Shown here: one piece after another, positions 53,303 through 64,000 of the stretch
How the letters are laid out: each line of letters begins with the position of its first letter
How positions within the stretch are numbered: the first letter of the stretch is position 1
NCBI GenBank assembly: GCA_019925095.2
Contig: CM034397.1
Location: 2,502,001-2,566,000, forward strand
From: Dendrolimus kikuchii
Taxonomy: Eukaryota > Arthropoda > Insecta > Lepidoptera > Lasiocampidae
Reading direction: 5' to 3'
Length of the DNA: 64,000 nt
Program-made: the position numbers and the translations under genes
Notes under the pieces: model-generated
What the model saw: only the letters and a program-made list of their open reading frames with translations
The model's database searches: none
What the model was told of the DNA's origin: nothing

Positions 53303-54384
53303 AATTCAATAAATTACCACGCTTAAAACCGTTAAAACGTAGTTTTATTAAATACGTTGTCATATGCTAGTGTATAATACATCAAAACGAACAAAGTGAT
53401 ACGTCGTATAATATAATAACCTTACGCTATAATACAATGCTTCTCATAATAGTGTTTTTGGATCATTTCTAACAAATAAAGGATTTATAACAATAGTTAA
53501 ATTAGCCGGTCTTTGAACAAAATTGGCAAAGAAATTAGACCAATTTTATACCATAAATGTATCAAAATCACTTAATAACTATCATAACAACTTATTAATA
53601 AGAAAAATATCAAAAATCAATCTTTGTTACGTATGATATAAGAGCTACAGAAATATATTTGCAACGGCAAATTAAATCAATGATAAATACAACAACTATT
53701 TTCAGTTAACACTTAAAAAAGTATTCAAAAATGTAGCTTAAAACAAGGAAATAGGATTCATTATAAAGTTTGTCAGCTGAAATGATAAGTTTGCAGAAAA
53801 TCCCTGCTGTGCGAAAGAGTGCGATGTAAAAAGTTTACTATTGTTTTCATGAAATTTCATTGTTACCTATGGTTCTTTCTTTATGAAAATAAAATTGATT
53901 TATGATACTTTTATTGAATTGTTAGGTTCTTCCGGTATCGTGCTGCCCTTTGACTTGGGTTATTCCCGCGGCTATAAGAATTTAATATGCCTGTTTAAGA
54001 AGGCTCTTCTTAAGGCTTGTTGTTACTGTAGTGGAACGCTTACAAGCTAATAGATGGCGCTGTGCAATAATTTAAGTCACAAACGTTTCCCGAAATATAC
54101 AAATTTTCAATTATAACAGATGGGCCTAGACCTGCGAGGAACAACGTTAGCCTCGTTGGAAGATCTTCCTTTGAGACGGAGGAGCATTCCAATAGCGTTG
54201 TGTAACACACGAGTGAATTAACTCAAAAGATATATATCCGACGCGAAGAGTGATTAGATCTGCATATCACTTGCGTTCAAAATGTGTCTTTATACAACTC
54301 TTTAGTTCATTCCTGTTCCATGCGATGACTATAGATCCGAATGAGAAGAAACTAGAAAGAAAAGAGAAAGAATGATTAGCTCGC
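53303..54384. other. No recognisable feature
   Basis: Over 1 kb of AT-rich, apparently repeat-free DNA without a convincing frame; could hold non-coding or intronic host sequence. Confidence 0.4.
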
Positions 54385-54830
54385 GCACTGCGCATGCGTA
54401 GTAAGTGAACGAGGAAACCGAATATAATAGCAAGCCAAAATAAATCGTAACATTATAGCTTTATGGTGTAATTTTGTTTTAATGTAATTAATTTTATTAT
54501 ATTTTTTCACTCTATTTGTTTATATTTTTTTCATATCAGTTTATCACTCACAGATAATAACTCATCTTGTCTGCAATTGACACTGACACTATTCACTGTA
54601 AAGATAAAGAGTTAAAGATACAAAAGAGTGATATATATCTTTGTATCAATAAGATATATATCATTCTTTTCTTCTTGGTGAGTGATTTTTCCCATCACTA
54701 CATTCCATCTCGCTCCTCCACCGTATACGGGGCACCCCTTCATTACGCCAGCGTCGATACGAGATACAGCGCGAAAACCTTTCGTACCCCTTTTTCCAAG
54801 ATGGCGGCCGGGGGATAAGGCTGGCGACCC
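54385..54830. promoter_or_regulatory. Possible promoter-like patch (NRF1- and YY1-like sites)
   Basis: 'ctgcgcatgcgtag' (NRF1-like) near 54397 and 'ccaagatggcggccg' (close to the YY1/Pho consensus) near 54797, in a locally GC-richer stretch 54690-54830. An 83-codon frame ends within the YY1-like site and is not convincing. No transcript evidence. Confidence 0.25.
54623..54669. repeat. Strong hairpin, 19-bp stem, 9-nt loop
   Basis: 'aaagagtgatatatatctt' pairs with 54651-54669 with a single mismatch, loop 'tgtatcaat'. Size and shape resemble a short MITE core or small-RNA hairpin. Confidence 0.6.
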
Positions 54831-55358
54831 AACAAACTTGAACTTAAGCTTATAATAACCCCTTCTAGAAATAAAAAATGTAATATTTCAAAGGCCTAAA
54901 AACGTAGTTTTATTACGTATACTAGTCGTGAAAACTTAACGATGGTACGCAAAAAAGGCGTCCGCAGTGCCACCATTTTAGTTGCATTCGCCAACTCGTC
55001 TAACGTCATTTACCGGGATAAAAAGTATCCTAAGTATTGATCCGGGATACAAGGCAGCTCCGTGTCGAGTTTCATGTAAATCCGTTCAGTAGTTGTTACG
55101 TGACGCTCTAACAGCCAGAGAAAAATTCTAAAATTTGCCTTTTTGAAATCTTGACCCTTTGCCTTTTTTTTGTCATTTTTTCGCCAAGTCTACTTTTGTT
55201 CTGTTTGAAGATTTTACTATTAAGAACATATCGAGCCTTTACCGTCATTTTATCGTAAGCGACATTTGAACCAAAGATTTTGTTGCAAAATTTATTTTAT
55301 TTTCAGTCTATCAATTTTTGATTCAGTAGAGTCTACACTAACTATTATTATTATTATC
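54831..55358. other. Helitron-like scraps only
   Basis: 'taccgggataaaaagtatcc' and 'tgtaaatccgttcagtagtt' near 55012-55095 are common Helitron blocks; no bounded element or gene. Confidence 0.4.
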
Positions 55359-55670
55359 TGTGCAGGAACGGAGAAAGAATACAATTTCCTGCGGCCGGGC
55401 GGCCTGTTGTAAGAGGCGACCTAACAACCCACAGCCAGGTGGTAGGGCATTTGCCCGACTGGACGCCTACCACCCGCGGTCTAAAGTATGCCGCCATAAC
55501 AATCTTGAGTTGTGTTCCGGCATTAGTGACCAGGTTCCAGTCTCCTTTGAGAGAGCAGCAGCGCATTTGTAGCACCTTTGGTGTTGCAAATGGCCATAGG
55601 CAATGGTAACCGCTTTCCATCAAGTGGGCCGTCTGCCTGTCTGCTGATCTCCTGCAATAGAAAAAAAAAC
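55359..55670 (+). mobile_element. SINE-A, full length
   Basis: 'tgtgcaggaacggagaaag' to 'tctcctgcaatagaaaaaa'; preceded by (TTA)n. Confidence 0.83.
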
Positions 55671-55928
55671 TAAAAATGAAAGTCTTAAAGAAAAATATTC
55701 GTTTAAAATACCTTTTGCAACAAAAATAAACATATGTAACAAATGTCGCTTACGATAAAATTGCGGTAAAGGCTCGATATTATGTAGCCTAAAAATAATC
55801 AAAAATACACAATTTTCATTAATATAGCGGTGATGAAATGAAATGAAATATGAACTTATGTAGCAATAAAATATTCTGAGAAAAAAATATTTTAACCGTG
55901 TTAAATACATCGCTTATTATACTTACCT

Positions 55929-56249
55929 TTTTTTTTGGTTCTTATGGCTTGGCAGCTAGGCCTTTAAGCCAGATCTTAGATTCAATGCAGTTTCTTTATT
56001 TTTTTAAACCTATGTGTAGCACAGCTGAACTGTAGGTTATCAGCTAGTGCCATTCAACGGAGTTCTTGTGACAACTCAAAAGGCCACATTTGACTTTATA
56101 GTTCATATTACTCACAAAACACATAATTACTACTCAAAAACTATCAATATCCTACAACTATTGTTTTACATTTTAGAATAATTTTACACATTTTTAGAAA
56201 ATAAAACTGCACAGTACAACATCTCCTTTCAGTTCCCGCCAAAAACTCC
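55929..56249 (-). mobile_element. SINE-D with 12-bp duplication
   Basis: Perfect duplication 'ttatacttacct' at 55917-55928 and 56250-56261. Poly(T) at the left end shows the A-tail of the - strand element. Sense 5' end 'ggagtttttggcgggaac'. About 321 bp, longer in the middle than the copy at 32158-32425. Confidence 0.8.
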
Positions 56250-56261
56250 TTATACTTACCT

Positions 56262-56990
56262 GTTTTACTCTGCATATAGTATAAAAAACATATAATTCAT
56301 ATAGTCAAATAGTTCATATAGGCCTTATAGAACCAAATTTAAATAAAAACTCTTTATTAATTTGCTATTATCAAGAAATAACATAAAATAATGCAACTAT
56401 TAAATATGACAAAGCAAAGTTAAAAAAAAGACAAAAAAGAAATTCCTTAATTTACAGCAGAGAGAACAAGTCTTTATGCCAATAATGTAAGGCAGTTTGT
56501 GCGTCGAAACTATGAGATTTAGATATTTAAAAAAACAAAAGGGTTCCATAGATGCCCCGCTGCGAGCATTCAATCGTCACGGAACATATTGAACGAGATT
56601 AAATGGTACAAAAAAGCAGTTTTATAGCAAATTTCGCATAAATTTAAACGATATAAACAATCTTTGTCATGGGAATCTTGTTGTGCGGTCTAGTTTTTTT
56701 TTTCTAAATAAAATATGGTAAATATTAAAGAATTAGAAACAAAAAAGTGCTAGATTAAAAGGCAACGTAAAAATTTTACCCTACATTAAAAAGGGAAAAT
56801 TATGAGTTTGACTGTTTATGTTTTGAAATGTGTTTAAAAGACGTTTCGTATGTGACGTAGTAAATGAGTTCATCAGATTTAGATATGGCTTTAACGCCTG
56901 ATTTGATTAGAGAAGTAGTTGTTTGTTTAACTAATCAGTTATAATTGACTTTCCTTATATACGAAATGATAAGCAGAGTGTTAACCACGG
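56262..56990. other. No recognisable feature
   Basis: AT-rich, no shared repeats or frames. Confidence 0.45.
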
Positions 56991-56991
56991 G

Positions 56992-57079
56992 TGAAAGGCC
57001 TATTTAAGCACTCGAACTATTAACGCCCTCGCTACGCTCTTGCGCCTAACTATCTCATGCTTAAATAGGTCACTTTTAC
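56992..57079. repeat. Inverted repeat
   Basis: 'ggcctatttaagca' (about 56998) and 'tgcttaaataggtc' (about 57060) pair at 13 of 14 positions, with further pairing outside (gtgaaa/actttta). The loop is GC-richer (cgccctcgctacgctc). MITE relic or hairpin. 57080-57509 holds nothing recognised. Confidence 0.55.
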
Positions 57080-57509
57080 TTAGTGATGAGTAGTACTGAT
57101 ACGGTTCAAAATTTAAATTTGTACTACTTCAAAATTTTTTATAACGCCTATTCACATGACAAAGAGGGGCAACATGACATGTACCGCTGAGTAAAATGAG
57201 GTGACCAAGGCCAATCGCATCCGATTCTTAACGAATATTTCCGAACTAGAAGTTTTGTACGGTACAAATGACGGAATGGCGCTCACTGCCTCGCCGGCCT
57301 CATCGCTTTAAATGTACTGCCGCGGTACAAACCATAAAAACCCCCTCGCCTCATTTGAAGTGGTACATGGTATTGGTTCAGTACAAAATATCATTTTACT
57401 CTTACAAACTCATTTTAAAAGCATGTCCTCCTACGCAACTCTATTCATCTCTCTTGTAACAATGTACTATTAATTTCGACGAATAATAAATAATTAATAA
57501 CAATTAAAT

Positions 57510-57565
57510 CTGTTGCTCGTGCCTACCCCGCAAGGGAACTGGCGTGAAGTTATGTATGTATGTAT
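57510..57565 (+). mobile_element. RTE-1 LINE fragment, ~55 bp
   Basis: 'ctgttgctcgtgcctacccc' to (ATGT)n: the shortest insertion in the window, only the last ~15 codons plus tail. Confidence 0.75.
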
Positions 57566-57918
57566 AATTAATGGCATTCCAGAATACAGACCATACGATT
57601 TTGAAAAACGCTCCGTCATTGTTATAAATGTTAAAAATATTAGAATTGATCTCTGACGTATGTACATACATACAATGCGCCGGTAAATTACTGCAAATAA
57701 TTAATTTGTATCGATTAATTATTACGGTACATTTTTTTATTGCAAAGCCTAAATTGACAACTGAAAATGTCAATGTGTCAAAATGTTTTTTTTTTAATCG
57801 CTTCAATGCATTCGGCATTGTTTTTATCAATTTCATATTTAGAACGTTATTTTCAAGTTTATTGTTTGAAAATTGTTAATGTTAGGCTCTGCACTTAAAA
57901 AAACGTTCCCAAGGAAGA

Positions 57919-58060
57919 AAGAAAGAAAGAAAGAAATAATTGTTTTATTTAGGACAAATACACTCTTTAACAATACTGATAAAAATAAAATTAAATAAAG
58001 AATACAATGTAAGTGCTAAAGTTGGACCCAGATTTAGCATTACGCTGGCCACTAACACCA
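57919..58060 (-). repeat. Repeat W, GAAA-tailed retroposon end
   Basis: (GAAA)n at 57919-57937, then 'gttttatttaggacaaat' and 'gctaaagttggacccag' as at 41385-41480. 58061-58436 probably includes more of it but cannot be bounded. Confidence 0.5.
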
Positions 58061-58436
58061 GCGCTGTTTTTCCGCCTGGGTCTTGAAATGAAGGCTGAAT
58101 ATCTTTTACTAAAGACCGCATAGAAAATATTGTCCGGACTATACAGATGATCTAAGATTATTCCAACCGGAAGCACATCGACCGGATGTGTAAATCTAAA
58201 CAAAAATGCTACAGTCAAAACAAATTGGAAGTTAAACTTCTGAGCAACAATGGGGTTAATCTAACCGAATCCAAGACATATGGCTAAACATCCTCTTAAA
58301 GGGTTAACAATTATATAAATTAATACGTCCATTTCATATTTTTTCTTGAGGAAAGTCAAATACAGGATGAATTTTTTATATTTTACGTACATCTAGAATT
58401 TGAAAGTCAAAGTTAAGAACACAGACTTGGACATAG

Positions 58437-58530
58437 ACAACGCTTTATTGTACACCAAAACAAAAATGCACAATAAGATAATAGTTACTTATCGCTAAAA
58501 GCGATCTCTTCCAAGCAACCTGACTCAAAG
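58437..58530 (-). mobile_element. LINE-J 3' tail
   Basis: 'aacgctttattgtacacca', stem-loop 'atcgctaaaagcgat' (58491-58505), 'ctcttccaagcaacctga'. The coding end of the same copy follows at 58930-59060 beyond a SINE-D. Confidence 0.7.
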
Positions 58531-58578
58531 GAAATTCTAAAATTATCTATAATTATTATGCAACAAAGAAAAAGGAAA

Positions 58579-58832
58579 GGAGTTTTTGGCGGAAACTGAA
58601 ATGGGGGGGGGGGGGGGGAACGTTGCGCTGTGCAGTTTTATTTTCTAAAAATGTGTAAAATCTCTCTAAAATGAACAATAGTTGTAGGATATTGATAGTT
58701 TTTAAGTAGTAATGATGTGTTTTTGTGAGAAATATGAACTGTATAGTCAAATGTAGCCTTTCGAATTTTCATACAATTGCGCCTGGCTTAAAGGCTTAGT
58801 TGCCAAGCCATAAAAACAAAAAGAAATAAAAA
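58579..58832 (+). mobile_element. SINE-D inside LINE-J
   Basis: 'ggagtttttggcggaaactg' to 'ttgccaagccataaaaac', A-rich tail; contains a run of 16 or 17 G at about 58603-58619. Flanked by a ~10-bp 'aaaaaggaaa' repeat. Shorter than 55929-56249 by an internal deletion. Confidence 0.7.
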
Positions 58833-58929
58833 GGAAAAAAACAAAATAAAAATGACATACATAGACAGCAGATTACAGTCTAAAGTATTGTATACTAACA
58901 CATATAGTATTGCGTAAGACTAACATAAT

Positions 58930-59060
58930 GATTTCTAAGTGTTTTTTTTAAATATGGCAAAAGATTTTACTTTTCTCACGTCAGTGGGCAGAGTTTCAAA
59001 GTTAGACAGCTTGCATGGCGAAGGAGTTGGAATAAAATGTTGAAGAGTGTGCAGGTGTTG
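58930..59060 (-). pseudogene. LINE-J ORF2 C-terminus, decayed
   Basis: On the - strand: NSFAMQAV, two stops, then PTDVRKVKSFAIFKK in another frame, aligning to the NSFTVKAVQLWNSLP / VRQAKS segment of 7485-7640. One of the older LINE-J copies. 59061-59301 contains nothing else. Confidence 0.6.
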
Positions 59061-59313
59061 ATGGTGTTTAGTCCTTATCTCTTGTGAACTCAGCGAAAGA
59101 TCAACGTTAGTCGTAAATGACCAACATTAGGCTGAAACTGATGCTAGTTTTAGGATAAGTTTCACTTTGCTTTTAAAATAGTTTTTGATTAATTTGACAA
59201 TAACGTAATTATGCTAAATAAATTTTCTTTCTCTCCATTGTATTGTTAGAAGAAAATCAAAAGAAGTACAACACCTAAAGAAAGAAGCTAAATCTCTCAG
59301 CACTATTGTGTTT

Positions 59314-59502
59314 CCTTCCATGATCAAATTGATCGTGTACTAGCAGAAGGTGATGTCAAGAGCCTTAAGAACAGACGAGCGTGCATGACAAGAGCTATGA
59401 ATGTCAAAGAAGCAAGTGAGGTGTGTAAGAATAAGCCTGAATGACGCTCTGTTATTCGTGCCTACCCCGCAAGGGAACTGGCGTGAAGTTATGTATGTAT
59501 GT
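59314..59502 (+). mobile_element. RTE-1 LINE fragment
   Basis: 'ccttccatgatcaaattgat' to (ATGT)n; a TGA interrupts the last codons. 12-bp duplication with one mismatch: 'actattgtgttt' (59302-59313) and 'actattatgttt' (59503-59514). Confidence 0.83.
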
Positions 59503-59720
59503 ACTATTATGTTTCAACCCTATACTAATCCTTTGCAGGTGTCTTATTACCTCTTTGAGTTTGAGTGATCTATTATTCGCGGTTAGCGCGAAATAAACTT
59601 AGAATCTTTGTTAACGCCGCTCTAAGTCTTCATAAAACCTTCTCTCCTGTGTTGGTATTTAATACGAATTCTTGGAAGCTATTAAGCTGATCATTTACTG
59701 ATTTCACGATAAAGTGGACA

Positions 59721-60332
59721 GCATGTTGTTAGGAGGCCATGGCTAATTTACAAATGGATGAGGGTCGGTCAGTCGGGAAATGCACTAGTCGTGTTCAGAC
59801 AGCGAACGAGGCGTTACCTTGTGCGATTTTCTGCACTACGGTTTGGTTTTGTTGGAATCGGCTATAATTGTAAGAACTGTCAATTAAGTCTATGTACTTC
59901 TATTAAACTTTGTGATAATTCCAACGGGAAATTACAAATTCGTAACAATATGAAGGATATACCTAACAATTATTTCCTAGCAAGATACGTAACACTGGAA
60001 AGCTTCCAAAACCTATTATTATTAGACGGCACAACATGTTGCTACGAATTTATGGCATATGAATTTAAAATGGCAATGGTATTATCACGAAGTTTATTAC
60101 AAGTACACACACGTATTTATTAATTAACAGTTCTTCAAAACACAACCGAATACAACAAGTAACTGTAAAGCAGATCTTAATAACATAAATCGTGCAAAGT
60201 CCCTCAATGTGAGATTCCCGTTTCAATTGTACTCTTAGTAACGCTTCGATCGTAGTTGAAACGCAACTAACTCAGTCCCGAATGACTGACCTTATATATT
60301 TCTAAAATAGACATGGCCTCCTAGCAACATGC
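59721..60332. repeat. 612-bp unit bounded by a 21-bp inverted repeat
   Basis: 'gcatgttgttaggaggccat' at 59721 and its complement at 60312-60332 (one mismatch). Between them lie a 121-codon open frame and, at 60070-60300, sequence resembling LTR-E in - orientation ('cgtgcaaagtccctca'). A DNA transposon, a diverged LTR or a chance dyad are all possible; no target duplication is clear. Confidence 0.5.
59758..60123 (+). CDS. Unrecognised 121-codon open frame
   Basis: ATG 59758 to TAA 60121-60123. Predicted protein has a basic N-terminus (FRQRTRRYLVRF), CKNCQLSLC-type cysteines and no domain I recognise. It lies inside an inverted-repeat-bounded unit. Composition is not obviously low-complexity, but no start context or homology supports expression; may be chance. 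Confidence 0.25.
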   Translation: MRVGQSGNALVVFRQRTRRYLVRFSALRFGFVGIGYNCKNCQLSLCTSIKLCDNSNGKLQIRNNMKDIPNNYFLARYVTLESFQNLLLLDGTTCCYEFMAYEFKMAMVLSRSLLQVHTRIY

Positions 60333-60617
60333 TTGTTCTTGAAAATCTCGAACTTGTAATGGCTCCTAAGGAGAATGTTCACCGAAATGCAAACAACAGA
60401 AGAAAGGATTTATAACGCTTTATTGGGAAGCGTACAAAGGAATTAACGCGAACAATAGATCATTTAAAAGAGAGGATTATCATAGGTTCGCAACAACAAC
60501 ATTTTTCTCTCAGTTTTTGACATTGCATATATTTTTTATTATTTACTTATTTTATGCTATTGACCCTAAATAGTATATTGAGCCAAATTATGAAACAAGT
60601 TATCCATAATCAACAAA
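60333..60617. other. No recognisable feature
   Basis: AT-rich. 'ttcgcaacaacaacattt' at about 60487 could be the outer end of an LTR-like unit starting at 60039, but the ends do not give a clean duplication. Confidence 0.35.
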
Positions 60618-60850
60618 TCTTATACTAATATATAAAGCTGAACAGTTTGTTTGTTTAAACGCGCTAATCTCAGGAACTACTCTGGTCTGATTTGAAAAAT
60701 TCTTTCAGTGTTGGATAGCCTATTTATCGAGGAAGGCTATAATATCATCACGCTAAGACCAATAGGAGCGGAGCAGCAATAAAAAATGTTTCAAAATCGG
60801 GGGGGCTTTGAAAACATATTCCACGCGGACAGCGTCGCGGGCACAGCTAG
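60618..60850 (+). mobile_element. Helitron-like element, complete (ACGCGCTAATCTC family)
   Basis: TCTTATACTAATATATAAAG to 'cgcgggcacagctag' followed by T; 233 bp. Reference copy for this family in the window. No ORF. Confidence 0.72.
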
Positions 60851-61339
60851 TATCTAATAAAATGTTCAACTCAATAATAAAAAAAGAGAAAAAGCAGGCA
60901 AATGTAACACACTGTATGTAGAAATTTTTATGATATTGTTGTATTACGCATAAAATCACTTCCTCTATATTTATCCGTTTTTTCCCGCCACATGACGCCA
61001 TTTCTCCAATATGGCCGACGACCGCGACACATGTCGTTCCGAAGCACGTGTTGAAATTAACTTTTTTCAAACTTTTTGTCATTTTTTTTTAAATGTTAGT
61101 GGCTTATTAGCAACTTCTGTCAGAACGGTGTGAAAAGTGTTGAGCAAATTGCAAATAACAGCCTTTCGGGATGATGGTATAAGTGAAATTATGGAAATTA
61201 ACGAAGAATTTTTTTGGTGCGATTGTATTGGCGTTTAGTTCTCCACGAATTTGACGATTTATGGTTCATTGATTTGTTGAAGACTTGGTGGTGTTGCCAC
61301 CTATTTAGTTTGTACGTACAAATTCTTTTTTTTTTATAA
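60851..61339. other. No assigned feature; one CpG-richer patch
   Basis: 60975-61060 is locally GC-richer with 'tttcccgccacatgacgcc', 'ccaatatggccgacgacc' (YY1-like core) and 'gaagcacgtg' (E-box). No gene can be assigned. Confidence 0.3.
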
Positions 61340-61690
61340 GTTTTGTACAGTATGTTACAGAATTACTTTTTGAAGAATTAATGGAGTTGTAGCAAACAAT
61401 GCATACTCAATAAGACCAAGACAATAAAAGGAAAGAAAAATAATATTATAGTTATAATAATGACATGACGTGCTAAAATGTTATGCTGCAATATGTCTGC
61501 ACAAATTCCTTACAAGCATGGCAAGATAAAAAAATAAATAAAAACGTTATACAAAATTTAGTATAAGAGGTCGGAGCGAGGTGCTATGTAAATGAATTTT
61601 TGTCATTTAAGTATTCTTCAATAGTGTAGTATCCCCTTTTTAGCGAGATGCTTTTAAATTTACTTTTAAATTTAGTGAAAGGCAGATCTA
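61340..61690 (+). repeat. Repeat Z, internal region
   Basis: 'gttacagaattactttttga', 'ggagttgtagcaaacaatg', 'ggtcggagcgaggtgctatg' and 'ttcttcaatagtgtag' match 16010-16238 and continue past the SINE-C insertion site of that copy, giving its uninterrupted version. Terminal arms are not seen. Confidence 0.6.
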
Positions 61691-61694
61691 ACAT

Positions 61695-61873
61695 TTCACT
61701 CCGCGATGGAGTCCTAAACTACTTGATCGATTTTAATCAAATTTGCACACCGTGTGCAGTTTGATCCGACCTGAAAGATAGGCTAGCTTTCATTTGGATC
61801 CGGTAGGTGGCGCTGGAATCGGGTTCTAAATTTTATTTCTTCAGGGCAAAACAACGTCCGCCGGGACAGCTAG
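61695..61873 (+). mobile_element. Helitron-like element, 3' part
   Basis: 'tggatccggtaggtggcgct', 'gaatcgggttctaaatttta' and 'cgtccgccgggacagctag' followed by T. The 5' start is not defined. Confidence 0.6.
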
Positions 61874-62150
61874 TGTTAATATATAAAAATTCGATGTACT
61901 TCAGTTTTGTAATTCAGGTATAGGAACTCTGGATTTTCTAATAAAGGAGTAATATACCGTATGATGAATATGACGTCTTAATTTTGTTCAGATTGCAACG
62001 TTTAAAATAAACATAGCGGCAATTGGAGCGAGTCTGAATGGGGAGGACAAAATCTTGTTCATTTTAAACCCCATGAAAACACAAGTCTATGCATTCTTAG
62101 CCAAAAAAGGTCTGCCTACTTCAGGCAATAAAAAAATAGCTCGGCCATAG

Positions 62151-62186
62151 TTTTTTTTATTGCAGGAGATCAGCAGACAGGCAGAT
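62151..62186 (-). mobile_element. SINE-A, 36-bp stub
   Basis: Poly(T), 'attgcaggagatcagcagac' and 'aggcagatt': the extreme 3' end only. 61874-62150 has nothing recognised. Confidence 0.65.
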
Positions 62187-62525
62187 TAACAGAGTCAGAT
62201 CTGCAAATCAGCAACTTTACAGGAGAGCGCTCTGAACTTTGAATTGCTTATATTTTTTTTACTACAAGAATTAAATTTTCAAAAAAAATATTATATGTTA
62301 ATATATGTTCGAGAGCTTATTTGCAATGCAATTAAATAACATTTTTACTTATCTAAATGTTTGAAAAGCTAGTAATGGCTTTGTTATCCGTACATGGGTC
62401 ATCATGATTTGTCGGATCTGTCACATCCAACAAAGTTACATGGACAAACATATTTATTCTTTGTAAGAAGTGCCACATACAACATTGTCATTAGTAAATC
62501 CTGTTTAAGTTTATGTCGTATTTAA

Positions 62526-62659
62526 ATTGATATTATAAATTAAATCCAATTTTTAATAAATTTGTTTCACAAATAACAAATAATCAAACATAATTGATAT
62601 TATAAATTAAATCCAATTTTTAATCAATTTGTTTCACTAATAACAAATATTCAAACATA
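62526..62659 (+). repeat. Two-copy 67-bp tandem repeat
   Basis: 62526-62592 and 62593-62659 differ at only a few positions ('attgatattataaattaaat' begins each). Confidence 0.85.
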
Positions 62660-63284
62660 ATTGACAATTTAGGGACAAAATGAAAACAATCTTTGCCATA
62701 AAATTTGTTAAAATCATTAATTATAAAGTCTACCTGTATGAATGGCACTTAATAATCACATTTCAGGTTTCATTAGCTTAGATAATCAGTCTTAGTAATT
62801 TCTTTCTTACAAAAATATACCCCGCATACCCCCCTCGCGCCCCGCTAATAACGTCGGGAGTTAACATTCGTCATTGTTAATGGGAGATGGTGGCATATAT
62901 GACATTGTTAATGTGGCTATTTTAAAAACTATGAGGAAAAATTACCTTTTTGTTGCTGCTATTGAAAAACAATGCTTTTTTAGGGTCATTAGTGAAATAA
63001 AACCAAAATGTCGAAAATTGCATATCCTACATTGTTAATAGGGACAGGCGATACACGCACACACACACACACAACGCGCAAATATACATATATATATATA
63101 TATATTATTTTTTATTTTATTTTTCTCTTTTTTGGTTGTAATAGATATATACATTTATGTAGCTGTTGTTGTCAACGTGAAGAGTGGAATCTTCTGATAC
63201 AGGTATTTCTTACTTACAAGAAGATTCCCACCACCAATGTATCTAATGTTAAGGCAGAAACTTTAATAAAGAATTATTATTATT
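62660..63284. other. No gene; microsatellites
   Basis: Holds (CA)n at 63056-63074, (TA)n at 63086-63106 and a (TTA)n-type run at 63271-63285. A 114-codon frame starting at 63008 runs through these repeats and into RTE-1, so it is not a gene. Confidence 0.6.
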
Positions 63285-63475
63285 ATACATACATACATAA
63301 CTTCACGCCAGTTTCCTTGTGGGGTAGGCAAGGTCAACAGAGCGTCATTTAGACTTATTCTTACACACCTCACTTGCTTCTTTGACATTCATAGCTCTTG
63401 TTATGCACGATCGTCTGTTCTTAAGGCTCCTGACATCACCTTCTGCTAGTACACGATCAATTTGATCATGGAAGG
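63285..63475 (-). mobile_element. RTE-1 LINE fragment
   Basis: (ACAT)n then RT C-terminus in reverse to 'gatcaaattgatcatggaagg' (shortened). Diverged ('ttccttgtggggtaggcaag'). No clear duplication. Confidence 0.78.
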
Positions 63476-64000
63476 AATTTGAATTATATGAAGATGTCAT
63501 TAAATAGGTTTAAATGATTTATATAAAGAACAGAAGAGAAGTTTTAATTACGATTTTTAATCTTACCCAAACCAAACTGCCTAAAATGCTTTGATGTAAT
63601 AATATACAACGAATGAAACATTAGAACTCATTAGAATGAAACGCAGGTATCTCAGCCAAGCAGCTACTTACTACTTTTTGTTAGTGAACTTGCAGTTCAA
63701 AAGACCCTTTAAATAAAAATTATGACATAAATATCCCAATGATTGAAACGAATCACCTAATTTCTCTCCTTAACTTCAGCGCCGTGTCACGAAACCCTGA
63801 AGCGACGCCTCTGCTTTTGTTTTTAACAAATTAACTCATGAGACTTAATGTCGCCCAAAACGACGTTTAACCAAATTTGAATGTCTTCAAAAATTTTAAA
63901 TTATTTTAAACGATTCAATTTTAGGGCTTCGTAAGAAAATATTCAGGCAAGTGCATGAGAATCCACGACCTAAAGAGTTCCGTAGAGATAATAAAACTAC
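63476..64000. other. No recognisable feature
   Basis: AT-rich end of the window; no frame or shared repeat. Confidence 0.45.

Noticed and set aside
60039..60495. A fifth LTR-E-type solo LTR (TGTTGC...GCAACA)
   Set aside because: Ends are plausible and some internal similarity exists, but the flanks give no clean duplication and an inverted repeat overlaps it differently; reported instead as an unresolved unit.
63008..63352. 114-codon frame on the + strand
   Set aside because: It crosses (CA)n and (TA)n repeats and ends inside an antisense RTE-1 fragment.

Overview
The window looks like a piece of a moth or butterfly (Lepidoptera) nuclear genome: an AT-rich background almost entirely made of transposable elements, with Helitron ends starting TC and ending CTAG, RTE-type LINE tails ending in (ATGT)n, tRNA-derived SINEs, a mariner and a GC-rich R1-clade LINE. 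I found no host gene I can defend. The order assignment rests on recognising these repeat families and is an inference; the species is not determinable here.

The one element with long, near-intact coding capacity is an R1-clade non-LTR retrotransposon at 21355-28652 on the + strand. It has a 5' UTR, an ORF1 (Gag-like, with CCHC knuckles) interrupted by a single in-frame amber codon, an ORF2 (APE-type endonuclease plus reverse transcriptase) whose start overlaps the ORF1 stop, a 3' UTR and a poly(A) tail, and a 14-16 bp target-site duplication. It sits inside an older RTE fragment, which itself sits with its own 12-13 bp duplication inside the 3' tail of another LINE: three nested layers.

Layout. 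1-9.5 kb: Helitron-like elements, RTE-1 and SINE-A copies, an inverted-repeat MITE, and the C-terminal end of an R4/Dong-like LINE. 9.5-21 kb: an RTE-2 fragment split by a 333-bp retroposon, a foldback-like element split by a solo LTR and a tRNA-SINE, a second solo LTR, a Helitron cluster and a TA-flanked MITE. 21-29 kb: the nested R1 block. 29-42 kb: a dead mariner, MITE-X split by SINE-D, a separate LTR, an R1 fragment and LINE-J. 42-53 kb: (TA)n tracts with RTE copies, a MITE split by SINE-A, a LINE C-terminus split by RTE-1, two more solo LTRs and a broken R1 reverse transcriptase. 53-64 kb: sparse repeats, two possible promoter-like patches (one of them near 36.7 kb), hairpins, and an inverted-repeat unit carrying an unrecognised 121-codon ORF.

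Family labels used here (RTE-1, RTE-2, LINE-J, LINE-K, SINE-A to D, LTR-E, LTR-F, MITE-X, repeats V, W and Z) are local names for groups defined by comparing copies within this window. RTE-1 fragments are all 5'-truncated with 9-13 bp duplications where visible; SINE-A occurs about 24 times; four LTR-E copies are all flanked by ATAT. The nested insertions give a relative chronology that can be read directly from the sequence.
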